Below, piece after piece: positions 45,801 through 57,930 of a DNA stretch of 64,000 nt. Position 1 is the stretch's first letter, and each line of letters starts with the position of its first letter. The DNA is from Cyrtodaria siliqua (taxonomy: Eukaryota; Mollusca; Bivalvia; Adapedonta; Hiatellidae). The notes under the pieces were generated by a model. That model worked only from the letters and a program-made list of their open reading frames with translations. It ran no database searches and was not told the origin of the DNA. The stretch covers positions 180,001 to 244,000 of the forward strand of contig JAWPHD010001139.1 in NCBI GenBank assembly GCA_037043455.1. The letters run 5' to 3'. A program made the translations under genes and the position numbers.

Positions 45801-46705
45801 TTGAACGGTCTGGAATGAGTTCTATTTTCAGGGCTTAAACTATGTCTTGACAGTGACCTTGAAGGTGCAGGTCGCATTTCAGACACATATTACCATTCCC
45901 TTATCCTGATCAAGCTTTTTACCTTATATTGACTTCCTATCTTAAATGGTCATTCAAACATTTTTTTAAACTAAGTCATTACTTTGAACTTAAATGTGGA
46001 GTTAAAATTGCAGACATGTGTTTACATCCTTTCATCAACAACACATTTCCAACAAATGTTCAGTGTATTTCATCGAACGGTCTGGTAGGAGTTCCATCCC
46101 AGGAAATGTTCAGGCCAACAACCAAGGCTTGACATTGAACTTGACGGTTAACGTCAAATTTCAGATATGTCATGATATCCGTCTATCTTCAACAGGCTTC
46201 CAATAAAGTTTCAGATTCTTACATCGAACGGTCTTGAATAAAATGCCTTCGTAAGCCATTTTCAGGAAAAAACTAAGTTCTGATATTGACCTTGATGACG
46301 AAGGTCAACGTTTAGACCTTTAATGACCTATTCAACAAACTTCCAGTAAAGTTTCAGCTTCTTATCGCTAACGGTCTAGAAGGAGTTTCGTCCAAACCCC
46401 ATTTTCAAGAAAAATAATAAGTTCGGACTTTCACCTTGATAGTGAAGGTAAAATTTTACATCTTTGAATACACCCTCTCATCCTCATCCAGCTTCCCATA
46501 CTGTTTGAGCTTCTTACCTTGATAGCCCGTCAAGGTCAAGGTCAAGTTTCTTATCCTTAATGAAAACCCTTTGACCAAATCAGCATTTCTGCTAAGACAG
46601 GTATTTAATATCTGTTACGATCTAGGAGGACTTCCACCCACAAGGGTGTGACGGACGGGCGTAGTGACAGATTGACCAAGTGACGGAGTGACGGATGGAC
46701 AGATA
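45790..46705. repeat. Degenerate ~120-bp tandem repeat ending in GACGGA motifs
   Basis: The units share tcgaacggtct(g/t)g, aggagttc, ttttcaggaaaaa, ttgaccttgaaggt-like, cagtaaagtttcagcttctt. The array ends with tgacggacgggcgtagtgac and related runs. From memory this pattern is a common bivalve repeat. Copies are 70-80% alike by eye. Confidence 0.75.
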
Positions 46706-47029
46706 CAATCCGATTGTTCTCTAAAGATCTACATCGATAGAGAGTGTTCACTCCTGATTTTTTTTAAATATTAACAGATGGGGGTATTGTACATATGACA
46801 CCACTGTATGGACTTCTGGCATTCTTTGCATAAAAGCAGTGCGATTTCTACGTACCAGTCGTACCAAGCTATTATATGAACACCGTTTAACAAACAATCA
46901 AAGGAAAATAAAGAAATATGCCCACGTACTTTCAGGCAACTCAGGTGTCAGTGTATGAAACCAATATGTGTACATGAAATATCAAACTACAGATTCAAGA
47001 CCTGATTACGTCACACTTTACCAATGTTG
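46706..47029. other. Unassigned sequence
   Basis: No gene or repeat recognised. Confidence 0.4.
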
Positions 47030-47570
47030 ACAAGAGTAATGAACCTTTATTGGAATGTTGTCTATCGTGAGCCAGTCATAATGCGAGTTCAAAGGTATTG
47101 TGTACACAATAACTTAAATAAACGGCTTCCGATTGCCAACACATGTTATATGGTGTGCAGCCTTATACATGTACCTACAATGCCTTTGACAAGGTCAATA
47201 CTGAGCACAACTGGCAATTGCCTTAAAGAGTTATTACCCTTGTTTATTGAAAAATAGGCACATTTTAGCTTTACACGGTGACTTTAATAAACGGATTCTA
47301 ATCTTCACACAATTTAATATAAGACATTATATCAATATGAACTTTAACAAGATGACAATAACCAAAATTGATAAAGGCCTTACTGAGTTATTGCCCTTGA
47401 TTATTGCGAACACGTAAACTTCAGCTTTCTTACACAATAAATTAATTGGTTTCAATGTTCACACAGTTTGGCTTGTAACTTTGTATATAACAGATTTCAG
47501 ATAAGGCAGACACATATCAATGTATTGCCCTAACTTGTCGAACAATACTGATTACTTCAAACTCTGCTTT
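47030..47570. repeat. Degenerate tandem repeat of ~150 bp
   Basis: Diverged units share gagttattgcccttg(t/a)ttattg, acttcagctttcttacac-like, ataaacggattctaatctt and cacacaatttaa. Copies are few and weak, so the boundaries are approximate. Confidence 0.55.
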
Positions 47571-47929
47571 TAAATGGTCATCAAGAAGTGTGTACTATTC
47601 TTATTAAGTAAAGAGGATATCGTCCTCTGACCAAGGAGCGTGATTGTTTCCACGATGATTGTAATCAATAGGATTTGTTTGTCCATGCTTTTTAGGCTAA
47701 TATTATTAAGATCTCTGTTGTTTTTGACAATGAACACAAGTAATGAGTGGTTTACAAAATTATCGAAATTGATTTTTGAAAAATCTAATATGGAAATTTC
47801 AGAATGAATACAGAACAACTTTAGTAAACGGGTTCTGATTCTGAACAATATAAGTTAAATATTTTTGGATAATTACCCTTTGCGAAGCATTTTTTTTACA
47901 TATTAGATACTATTTCTACAGGTATGGAA

Positions 47930-48570
47930 CTAGCTAGGTATATCACTACTGTTTGAAGACAAATAGTTGGTATCACACTGAGAACGAAATGTGCTCAGAG
48001 AATGTCTGAGAATAGTTTTTGTATTGTTATGAAAGCGATTTTATATATAGTATTTTACCAGATACTCAGGCAGATGTAATCGAAAACCTTTATTAAAATT
48101 CTTTGTACTTGGATGATATATTGAACAATTACAACCTTTACATTTCTATAATGGATAATACATGTAGAATCCGCAACTCAACCAATCTAATATTTCTGAT
48201 TCTGTATATTTTGTTTTTTCCTCGACTTACATGAACCGTCTCCATTAAACCGAGACTGCAATATTTCATATGAGTCGTGTTCGGCCGTTTCCAAATTTCC
48301 ACTCTCATACTCTTTTACATCTCTCGATGATTGAAACTGAGAAGCAATAAGCAAACTTTATCACAAGAGAGATCATTTCAATTTTGGCATTGTCTATTAT
48401 CAGCACTTAGAATGAGCTGTTCTCCGATCAATTACCTTTGAGGTCCATGCTTCTTAACTCTTTCGTTTGTCCAGAGCTTGTAATAGAGACGAGGACTTAA
48501 ATATGTGTAACCTTTGTATGTGTAACCTTTGTATAACTAAACAGCTTCTTCTTCAAGATAACGTTACCAC
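47930..48570 (+). pseudogene. Penelope-like reverse transcriptase relic
   Basis: Heavily decayed but recognisable by the order of parts: gttggtatcac (RQIVG-P region), cagatactcaggcagatgta (DTQADV), tacttggatgatatattgaa (YLDDIL box intact) and gagatcatttcaattttggc (RDHFNF). The 48,467-48,649 frame reads SRACNRDEDLNMCNLC, parallel to SRACTRVEDFNIRNLC of the main copy, with an internal duplication of gtaacctttgtat. A piece of the companion block (48,230-48,325) interrupts it. Confidence 0.75.
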
Positions 48571-48584
48571 CGTAGGTAGATGTC

Positions 48585-48860
48585 TAAGTCGGACAGGAAA
48601 TGTAACTTTCACAGAACGCAGACAGCCAAAATGCAAACATACAAGGTAAATAACAATTTCGAGAGAAAATAGAATCAAAGTGTGTAACATCACAATCCTA
48701 AAAGGTTGATAATAAAGGTACCGCATAGGATCGGTAAGTTTCAAAAAGGCCGCTGGCTGTTTAAACCATGTTCTAGGCTCACCGAGCCTCACTCTTACCC
48801 TATTGTCATAATGATTTCAATATTTAAAACGGGTAAATCAAGAAAACCCTACCAGGCAAT
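48585..48860 (-). mobile_element. Penelope-like 3' tail, minus, diverged
   Basis: The plus-strand reading gtcggacaggaaatgtaact, cacagaacgcagac, gttgataataaaggtaccgc, ggccgctggctgtttaaacc, ctcactcttaccctattgtc is a diverged version of the family tail in reverse. It joins head-to-head with the RT relic just before it. Confidence 0.75.
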
Positions 48861-49084
48861 ATCGATCAGGCAGTATTAGACTTTTCTAACTTAAACTGAA
48901 ACGTAAACGTAAACATAAATGTAATCCGTAATTCAATGAAATATGAGGGACTTTCTCAACGATAATTGTCAAAATGATCAATACGATACTAACCACAAGG
49001 GTTCATATATTTATTTATTTATCGTGCTTGTTTCATTCTTTTCACCAAAGAAACACACATTTTAACATCATTTGATAACAAATG

Positions 49085-49860
49085 TTATGAGTTGTGCCAA
49101 ATAAATCTAATAATGTATATTGCTTAATACACGCAAACTGTGTGCTTCCCCCAAACAGCAGCTCCGTAGTTTATCACGCTCCATACCATGGTTTCGTATA
49201 GCTTCGTATATGTACCATATGGCAATCCTCCAAAAGACATATTTGGCCCTGACAAGACCAAGTGCTCGGTTATTGTTTTGCCATCTCGTCATAACTTAAA
49301 TACTCAGTGAGCAGGAGTCCCAACTATTTGTATCAATCAACCGCTTTTAAAATGGTATCCCCACATTTAAACGTGTGTTCAGTTCGTATTATTGACTGGG
49401 ATCTAAAAAACATTTGATTTATCCTCGTTTATGTTCATTTTGTTACTTATGCACCAGGCATTGAGTTCATCTAGCTGCATCTGTAAATCGTCTTCATGTG
49501 AGGCTATTAGAACGAGGTCGTTGGCGTGCAGAAGTACGGATACATGTTCGTTCTTTATATCAATACCGCAATGTAATGGGTATATTTTGTGAACGAGGTC
49601 AATGATAAATAGATTGAATGAAATCGTTGACAAATTGCATCATTGTTTCAAGCCGCAGTTGACAGAGAACCAACTTGTTTGTTTTCAAACGGTTTATTCT
49701 TACACAGCAACTCACTCCATCATAGTGTGAAGTTATTGCATTATACTTGAGTCCTCACACTCCAAGCTCTTTATTGTTTTTAAAAGAATACATCTATTGA
49801 TTGCATCATATGCCCTTTTAAAGTCTATAAATGCGACGTATATAGCTTGACGGTTTAATT
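49085..49860 (-). pseudogene. LINE reverse transcriptase relic (minus)
   Basis: Read on the minus strand, upstream to downstream: VAFIDFKRAYDAINR (motif A) at about 49,840-49,800, then a broken stretch with the GLKQ region, FNLFI-DLV, then HANDLVLIAS where the catalytic YADD box has become HAND, LDELNAWC.-NKMNIN.DKS (49,403-49,633), and finally RALGLVRAKYVF and the KLYETMV region (49,107-49,292). The motif order is that of a non-LTR RT of a different type from the 34.5-kb copy. Loss of a catalytic Asp and many stops show it is dead. Confidence 0.8.
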
Positions 49861-49898
49861 TTCTCCGTGGCCGAATGGTTAACGACGTTGCGTTGTAA
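49861..49898 (+). mobile_element. tRNA-SINE, left piece of a split copy
   Basis: tctccgtggccgaatggtta acgacgttgcgttgtaa is the A-box half of the SINE. The rest follows at 50,351 after a 452-bp insertion. The piece begins where the LINE relic's recognisable motif A ends. Confidence 0.9.
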
Positions 49899-50350
49899 AC
49901 GTCTTACACCACAATCAATTTTTCATAGGATCCCATTGTAATGTTTTTGTTCGTTGCATAGAGATTAACACATTTTACAGCATGTATTTATTCTTAAATT
50001 CTTCATTGATACAATATCTGCAATTTAAAACACATTGAACAAATATTTACCAGATTGAACTTTTTTTAATTTCATGTTTGCGTGACACCTATCAAAATGT
50101 AGACAAAAATACAACCCCGTGATGATTAGACCCATCATGTGTAAAATGAGGCAGAATTAGCTAGAAATCATATATCAACATGCATTTTTCTGTGATCTCT
50201 TCCTAAAATGTTGTCAATTTAGAACCTGGTAAAGATAAATCAATGTATCCTGTGAAATGTAGAAATGCGATTTATTTTTTTTTATCTACCTCCTTCATCT
50301 GTAGGGCACGAGTATTCAAGGGAGATAATAGTGGTCACTGGTGTGAGTCC
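49899..50350. mobile_element. 452-bp TIR element inserted in the SINE, TAA duplication
   Basis: The termini acgtcttacacca and tggtgtgagtcc are imperfect inverted repeats (9 of 12 match). TAA stands on both sides (49,896-49,898 and 50,351-50,353). A 3-bp TWA-type duplication is characteristic of PIF/Harbinger transposons. The AT-rich core has no open frame, so it is a nonautonomous element. Comparison with the intact SINE at 27,918 gives the empty site. Confidence 0.78.
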
Positions 50351-50565
50351 TAAAGCTTCGCATCTCACCGCTGCGGGTTCGAATCCCACTGGGAGCTCGA
50401 CTTGTAAGTGAGGACGTGTCGATTCTTACGGATGACCGGAGGTGTACAGTACTGGTTCTACCCAGGAAAAGTAGGTGGTCTGTCTCCACCACAAAACAAA
50501 AAATCGACCGTCATATATAACCTTACATGTGTTGAAAATGATGTAAAACACAATACAAACAAAAT
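50351..50565 (+). mobile_element. tRNA-SINE, right piece of a split copy
   Basis: It has the B-box region (ctgcgggttcgaatcccact), tcttacggatgaccggaggt, gtactggttctacccagg, gtctgtctccaccac, atcgaccgtcatatataacc and an acaaacaaaat tail. It is the continuation of 49,861-49,898. Confidence 0.9.
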
Positions 50566-50984
50566 ACGAAAACTTTCATTTAAAACATTACAGTAAGGGT
50601 ACTATACATTGACTCTAGCACATTTTGGAGATATACGAAAACGAGAGTCAATGACACTTCCGAGGTAGTGACAATGATTAAAATGACAAAATAAAGGTGG
50701 GTTCAGCTCGTTGTTTTTCATAATATCATAAATCCAACGATTTATTTCAAAAATCGGGGAATGGTATTCCAATTATATATATTCAAAGTATGTCTAAATT
50801 GCCAAAATATTACAAATTATTGTTTAATTTCACGCTCAAGTATTTTATAAGATTGAAAGGTATGTGTATTTTCTTCGACAGATGTGCGCACCTTTTCGAT
50901 GCATATTCTTATTTATTTATGAAAGTCAGCTGTCCTTTAGGGAAGATGAAAAGCCTTTCGTGTTATCATTACTCAGTACTAAAT
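50566..50984. other. Unassigned sequence
   Basis: Overlapping plus-strand frames (50,790-51,097) have no recognisable domain and run into the inverted-repeat arm below. Confidence 0.4.
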
Positions 50985-52245
50985 TGGTTTATCAGAAAAC
51001 AGTGTACAACGGATTTATCGTCAATGTTTTTTCGGCAAGAGGTATAGTCAATGAGCCTGAGCTAGGGTCGATGCCGCGGAGGTTGTGTCAATGCTAGGAG
51101 CATTTTTTGTCAATTACAGATTTCGTCGTTTGATAAAAATAGTATATGTTTTATATCAGCCTGCTTTACCTGATTTCCGTAACACAATGTCGTGTACGGT
51201 TAGGGAAAGGATTGAGCAATATTATTCTACTTGTTTCGAATATAATAACAGAATGTTTAAACATATTACAATTAGTCATTTAACTACTAAGAAAATGAAC
51301 AATACTGTTTACCATTACGAATCACTATGAGTTTTCTTGGTCATAATTAACATCTCTTATCCGACACAAAACTAATACTGGCCCCATTTGTGCTTGCTCC
51401 TCTAACGACGCAACATATGATATTCAAATGCTCGATCATCACTACCGTTATAATGAAACGGACAACATAATTACATTATTATAAAATCGATAATCGATTG
51501 TGTATATTGTTGCAATTAGACTAATATTTCTCATTGAAACATTATCACGTCTGCATAACTGTCTTGATGTGTATGCTTCGTTAAATTCAGAAGATCGTCC
51601 ATGTTTATAATTTACTGTCCGACATTAAATCGTGTTAAATTCGTTTTGGCAATTCAGTAACAACAGTATTGCCTTGCCACTGACCTAAATGCGAGTTTCA
51701 GATTATTGCGTCATGTATAAAAACTAAACTTGTCTCGCTGTGTACATAAATTGTATTTTTCTGTGTTTATTTCAGTTGAATTAATTAAATAATAATCACA
51801 TATATTCTAACGTGGATATGATATTGAATATCCGAGATTTGAGCTAAAGCAAATTAATTAAAACAAGTACTTTTTGTCGCTGATTACAACAAGAACAACA
51901 AATGTTCAAAACTGGTGTAGAATATGTGATGCACAAACACAATACTAAAACTGTCAATATGTTTAACTTTTTCTGATTATGTTGCCAAGATATACTAAAT
52001 TGTCTATCCGAAGATGTAAATACAACTGTATAACTATCGCACAGTATCGATTATAGGTTGATTTAACAGTTAAATACAAAATACTAACAATGCCAACACA
52101 GTATATCACTGTACATTTTACAACAAATACACTAGCATTGACGCCAGCTCTGTGTCATCAACCCTACCTCCGGCTCATTGACTTTACCTTTTGCCGAAAG
52201 TTGAGGATAAATCCGTAATACACTGTTTTCTGATTTAACATGTTA
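50985..52245. repeat. Inverted-repeat pair enclosing ~1 kb
   Basis: The left arm 50,985-51,100 (tcagaaaacagtgtacaacg, gatttatcgtcaa, ggtatagtcaatgagcctga, gtgtcaatgctag) is the reverse complement of the right arm 52,135-52,245 (ctagcattgacgcc, tccggctcattgacttta, ccgtaatacactgttttctg). The intervening DNA is AT-rich with no transposase-like frame. This may be a foldback element or two inverted copies of a small repeat. Confidence 0.75.
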
Positions 52246-53340
52246 TTGCTATGTAATAATTACATTATGTCATATGTCACCTTAAATACACATGTGTCAT
52301 CTTAACTTTTCCTTCTATCTTCTCTTTCAATTATTCACTGATTTTGATTAAAAAATACATTCAAAAAATTCATAGTGAATAGCAAAATGGGATTATAATA
52401 ATTTGTTTATTTTCAAAATAAGAAATAGTATAAAAATATGTTTAAAGTTAAATTCACTTATCTCTTCAAAATCAAAGTTTTGACATAGTCCAAGTTTCTG
52501 TCAAACTCCTTTTTTGCTCTAAATGTAAGAGAAAGCGAAATACTATCATTGGAAAGAAAATTAAATTTGTGATGCGATTATGGCATGCATGAAACTTGTA
52601 TCTATAAAACTCTTTATGATATGTGTGTTTAAAGTTGGGAAATATTTTGTGAAATGTTCGCACTGTGCCACGTGAAATTTAGATCATTTTCGTAGTGTCC
52701 AAATTATGTGTTATTAGGTCTGTGTTTTATGCATCAGTCAACTTGAAGTCTTTAAATATGATAGTGCTGTTATATATAATTTAAAACAAACTGGTATTGA
52801 GTTCTTACCCCACCCCCCAAAAAGAAAATCCGACCTACCGACCGTGTTTTGGGCATGTAACAGGAAACATCAGGGTTTTTTAAGCCTTACTGTATTTATT
52901 TTCTGAAATATCACATTGGTTTAGGCACAAGCCTGTTTATATACTTCAAGGCCCATATACCGTACCTATTTCTCACACCTGATACACCTACGTCGATCTA
53001 AGTTGATCCACCCTCCCATGTTTTGAGCCCTCGTTCTCAAAAAAAAAGTACTAATTTGTAACATTCCACGAGTTAAACATTGTTGGAAAGCATTGTTTTA
53101 AATTTAAATAATTTATACTTACAGAGCGCTGGAATGACCCGTGTCTACAACGTAATTGGCGTAACCAATGTAAATAGCAATGCAAAACCCGATAGGTGGT
53201 GCCGCGTCAGCTAAATGACGTAAACATCATTTTCAAATAAAACATGTTTCTTTATGTAAAGAAATGGTTCTTTATGTAAAGAACATAATTCCAACGTAAA
53301 ACGACAAAATCCCCAATTAACTTGGTGAAATCCCCATTGG
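52246..53340. other. Unassigned sequence
   Basis: No gene or repeat recognised. Confidence 0.4.
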
Positions 53341-53344
53341 AAAT

Positions 53345-53425
53345 ATTACGGAGACCAAAAAATGTCACCCAAATCCAGCGGTCCCCTTAATAAAGTAAAT
53401 AAAATATATTCGGTCTCCGTAATGA
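53345..53425. repeat. Short inverted repeat attacggagacc
   Basis: attacggagacc and ggtctccgtaat bracket about 55 bp. It could be the remnant of a small TIR element. Confidence 0.6.
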
Positions 53426-54395
53426 CTAGTACATAGGTATATATATATATTTATATATATAACTTCATTTTCAAAATTCAAAATCTATAGAAACAATATA
53501 AACGGCTTTTACCAGCCAGGCCAAACCCTGAAACTGCAAGGTCAAATTAAGTTACCATATCATAATTCATTTTACGCTTATTTTAAGAACCTTAGCCTAT
53601 ACTTTTGATCTGCACTTATCAATTATTATTTGACCTGAACATCTGGATAGAGTTTTAATAAACGGTTATTTGGCAGGTTAGTTTCTTTAAAAGCAATACG
53701 AAGTTTATGTTTATGGTTCGTTGCGAGACTGACATATATATACAGCTTGTTAAAAAATGTTTATATACATAAAATGCATGACGGATACGAATTAAAATAT
53801 ATTTAGCGGGTTTCTATTCTGCGACATCAAAACTTGGTTTTGGGGCTTGAAACGATGGATGCTCGTCAAATCTCGCCCACCAGATATGTATAGGGCACAA
53901 TATAAACCCGATGAGGTTAGGGTAAATGACCAAAATATTGCTACAAACTCATTTGTAAACAAAGTCGGTGATAAAAAATTAGGCAAATATGATGGGGATA
54001 TATTTTTAAAGGTTATCATGGTTATCAAAAATCGTTCTCATTTCAATTGGAGGTGAATTACGAAATGTGGAATGTTGTTGTTTTAAAATAACAATCATTT
54101 GTGAACACGTTTCAGCGATGTTTAAACATTGACAGAATAGGCAATTCGTGTCAATGTCAAACATTAAATTTGTTTAAAGCAATACGTTTGTTTAATGAAA
54201 TAAGTTTGTTTAATATATGAGAGGTAATTGTGATACGCCGCTTAGAAAATAATAAAATAACAATATATATATGAAAATCACATCCTTACCCATCATTTTT
54301 AATATATTCAAACAATTATATCAATTCATATGTTTAATCTGTGTCCCTACAAAGTCGTGCTAAACTGTTTTTGTTCAGTATATAAAGTACATTGA
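53426..54395. other. Unassigned sequence
   Basis: No gene or repeat recognised. The opposed open frames around 53,800-54,050 carry no known motif. Confidence 0.4.
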
Positions 54396-54399
54396 GAAC

Positions 54400-54715
54400 T
54401 TATGTGCTTTGGCAGATGGGGTTGCCTTTCAGTATGACTATGCGTACATTATTAACGATTATTATTATGGTATTAATTTGATCCCCGTTGACAACATCAA
54501 AGCACTGAAAGTGCTGATGGACGGTGCCACTCAGAAAGTATATATCAAGATCAATTTCCGAAAAAAAGTGGTTTGCGTACAAAGGTGGTGAATATTTGTG
54601 CAAAATATTATTGAAATCGGATGAGGCGTTACCAAAGTTATGGGACCGGATGGAAGGACAGAAGGACAATGGAAATTCTATATCCCTCCTCCTAATCGGC
54701 GGGGGACAAAACGTG
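54400..54715 (+). repeat. Dispersed repeat 3' end with ggacagaaggac tail
   Basis: The sequence ggatgaggcgttaccaaagt, tatgggaccggatggaagg, acagaaggacaatgg, ctcctaatcggcggggga resembles a common mollusc repeat tail that I know from memory. It is analogous to the GACGG tails at 20,056 and 46,650. The overlapping open frames are not supported as genes. Confidence 0.55.
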
Positions 54716-56059
54716 AAGTTATGTAGAAATGTTTAAATGTTATAAGTGCCAAAGGGGAATAATTATAAAATGAAAAGGTCAGAAAAAGTTGGTCACGACA
54801 TACGTATACATGAGATCTCGGTTTCTTTCGAAAACCAATCAGATTTAATCATACATGACAGAGTTATTGCCCATTGAATGTCTGAAAACAGGCTTTCTGC
54901 GTTTTTGGCGGCAATATGGCTAAAACAAAACAAATTTCACTGAATTAGGATAAGTATAAAATAATAACAATAATAAATACACGTAGTCTGATGTATCGGT
55001 AGTATTGTTCTAGATTCCTTAAATATAAATGCTTATTAAACACAATATTGATAATGGTAATAAGATGTGATAACTGCCATTGATAGAACGTAATAATTAT
55101 AATTATTCCACTGTAATATATGTATTCATTCTCTAAATAAAGTATGTTTGTTAGTACTTGTACTCGTCTCTGAAAGATGGTGTATTGTATTCCGCCTTAT
55201 TTAGGCAATAAACATGTAAATCTTATGCCAGATAAAATATTGAATTGCATTGAATTGAATTGATGAAAATAATTGTTTTGATGAAGGGATGTCCGTGGTA
55301 TTTAGTAAATATAATCACTTCTCCTTATGAATTTATGCACCGTTTTTGATAGTTACCATGATGTAATGTGATAAAAAAGTTTGAAGATAATATCATGGTA
55401 ATCGAATTATTTTCTCCTCAAATGTGCATGTAATGCATGGAATTATTAACAACAAGCCTAGTAATTACATCAAAATCAATATTTTGCAGACAAGGTGTCC
55501 ATAGATTAACAAGTGTTTGCCAAGGATAATCTTTATTATTGGTATAAATATTGCTAATTAGTCATGTATTAGTCATGTATTCTGCTGTGTTGAGATTTGT
55601 GAATGCCACTTGCAATCTGCTTAAGTGTTTGTCACAGCTTTAAATTACCAATTTGAATTGTTACGTTATTTAGTGTCATTAATTATTGTTCATGTTATTG
55701 ACCCAATTTTGGATATTTATTTAATAATGTAGATTACATTACATCTTTATTTGTGATAACTGTTACACAAATGATGTACGGTAAGGCACGGATACTATTT
55801 ATTATCCAATTACATCTGATATGTATATATTTCATGTTTGCAGGTTAATTGTTCTAATATATGATATAAATAAATTAATAAACATTATCTTTTGTCGTTA
55901 CACTAAATGTTTACCAACGCTTACATATTTATCAATATGTTGTCAATATACGAATCTTTTGCCCATTTACAGTCTTGCAAATGATACTACATTTATCGCG
56001 CTGTAATCTGGTGCTCTTTGGTTTCTAATTTTTTTATGCGCCAGAAGGCACCGTCCAAA
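54716..56059. other. Unassigned AT-rich sequence
   Basis: Nothing recognised beyond short A/T repeats. Confidence 0.45.
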
Positions 56060-57930
56060 AATGCAAAAGTATGTGACAAGAGATGTTATAAGTTCAACGT
56101 ACTAAAGTCATACATGTTAGATTTTCATTGATATATCTAGAGAATTAAATGAAAATGGATGATAAATAAGAACCTGCATAGCTGAATGCGAAGATCTAGA
56201 TACTTGAACCGATTTTGGTACAGGAAATTGGCATATTAATAAAGGATAATAGTAACGATTGACAAATTTGAAACCTAATTGACATTTAAATATTTTAAAG
56301 GTTTTTCAAACGAAAATGGAATTTCAACAAAAGCTATAAACCTATACAATTAATATTGCTTAATATACGAAGTTAGGACATATTAGAAAAGTTGAACGCT
56401 ACGATTCGTTTCGCTGTTTAATGGAATATTTATGAGTAAAACAATGGGCACGTATTAGTTCCCAGACAGTCTTGGAATTTTCATAGTTTTACCTATAACA
56501 TACTATTTTGATGATGATGGTTCCGGAGTTACGTCTTGTTGACTGCGCCTGTACCGTTCGACTTTCTCTGTTCGCAGAGAAGAGTGCATGAATGTATAAA
56601 CAGTTTAATAACAGCTTCACGTGCTATTTTTCTGCATTCTGTGAATGTTACATTTCAAGCATGATCTTTGTGACGACTTTCACAATTCTTACACGATTCC
56701 AGGCACAAAACAACATCAATAATTAAAATATGGCTCCTTTTGTTTAGTGAATGCATTATATGCTATAAAGTCTCCATGGAGGGAACTTAACAGACACCAC
56801 AATATAGGATTTCAATTATGTTAATTGGATTGTTTACTGCCAAATCTCGCACAATGGCTTCGTTTTAAATTTGTATGGGATTAGACAAAAGCTTCTTAAA
56901 ATCAAATTGAATCCGTATAATTTCCAACCAGTTAATCCGAAAGCGAAGATTGAGAAACCGTTAAAATACGATAATCAATAGTATGATTACTGGGTAAGAA
57001 AAATAAATATTCAAACGAAGCCTTAACGTATGGAAACAACGTCTTGTATTTGCGACAGCCAAGGAGACAATTCAAAATATATGCTAACGAGGTTGAAAAT
57101 AGTACTCAGATAACACATCAGATAATAATGGCAATAAAATAGCATAAGACTATTATACCTCATGTCAATCTTAAATTCCCAAAGACTGCTATTTAAAATT
57201 TCACGCTGTCGTACGCTGTTGTAATGTCACATCCTGGAGTGAAGTCACTGGAGGGCAGCATTTGTTATAATGTTACCCTCCCAATCGCATAATCCCGAAA
57301 TCAATGTCAAAGTTTATAAATAGATATTGTTTTTTCTCATGGCCAACACGATATGCTCAGATGAGTCGTTGAACACTTTATTAGTATACATTATGTATTA
57401 TGTTATTTATATTTCTAAAATGTTGATGTAATGTGAATTTCTTTTTAAGGAGATGAATAATGTATTTGTTGACAGTAACGTGGTACTTAAATCAAAAATG
57501 GTTAATAAATAAATAAAAACATCCACTTTTTTAATAAGAACGAAATGGACTTTTTTATTACATGTTTCATTTTCCCAAAACAACTTCGATATTTTTATAT
57601 TTCTTCCCCTTTCTGTGTATAATAAAATAAATATTCCATCAAAGTGAGGGCAACAGTAGATATTGTCAACCATGAAAAAATAATGTTTATATTCCAGAGT
57701 GCACAGACCAAACAACAAGGATGGAAGTAGTTAAAAGTCGAACATGAAATGTAGCATTCACAGAACACAGTCGACACAAAACAAGCATACAAAAACAAAC
57801 AATATTTACAAGGAGAAATGCAAGCTAAGAAAGCGAAAATGGTTGACAATAAGGGTACTGCCTTGGAACGGTCAGCGGCAAAACGTTCGGTGAGAGTATA
57901 AACCAGTTCACTCAAGCGAAAAGAAAACAA
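56060..57930 (-). mobile_element. Extended Penelope-like tail element, copy 2 (minus)
   Basis: This is an inverted counterpart of 41,675-43,045. Colinear matches run from the tail (57,930-57,730: accgccttggaacggtca-like cctt) through gaccaaacaacaagg, aacacatcagataataatgg, gcacaatggc, gtgacgactttcacaatt and ccgattttggtacag to gaacctgcatagctgaatgc and beyond. About 500 bp at 57,180-57,690 has no counterpart in copy 1 and is either an insertion here or a deletion there. Confidence 0.78.

Noticed and set aside
54400..54736. Small protein genes on both strands
   Set aside because: The stretch ends in a common repeat tail (ggacagaaggac, aatcggcggggg) and the frames conflict with one another.
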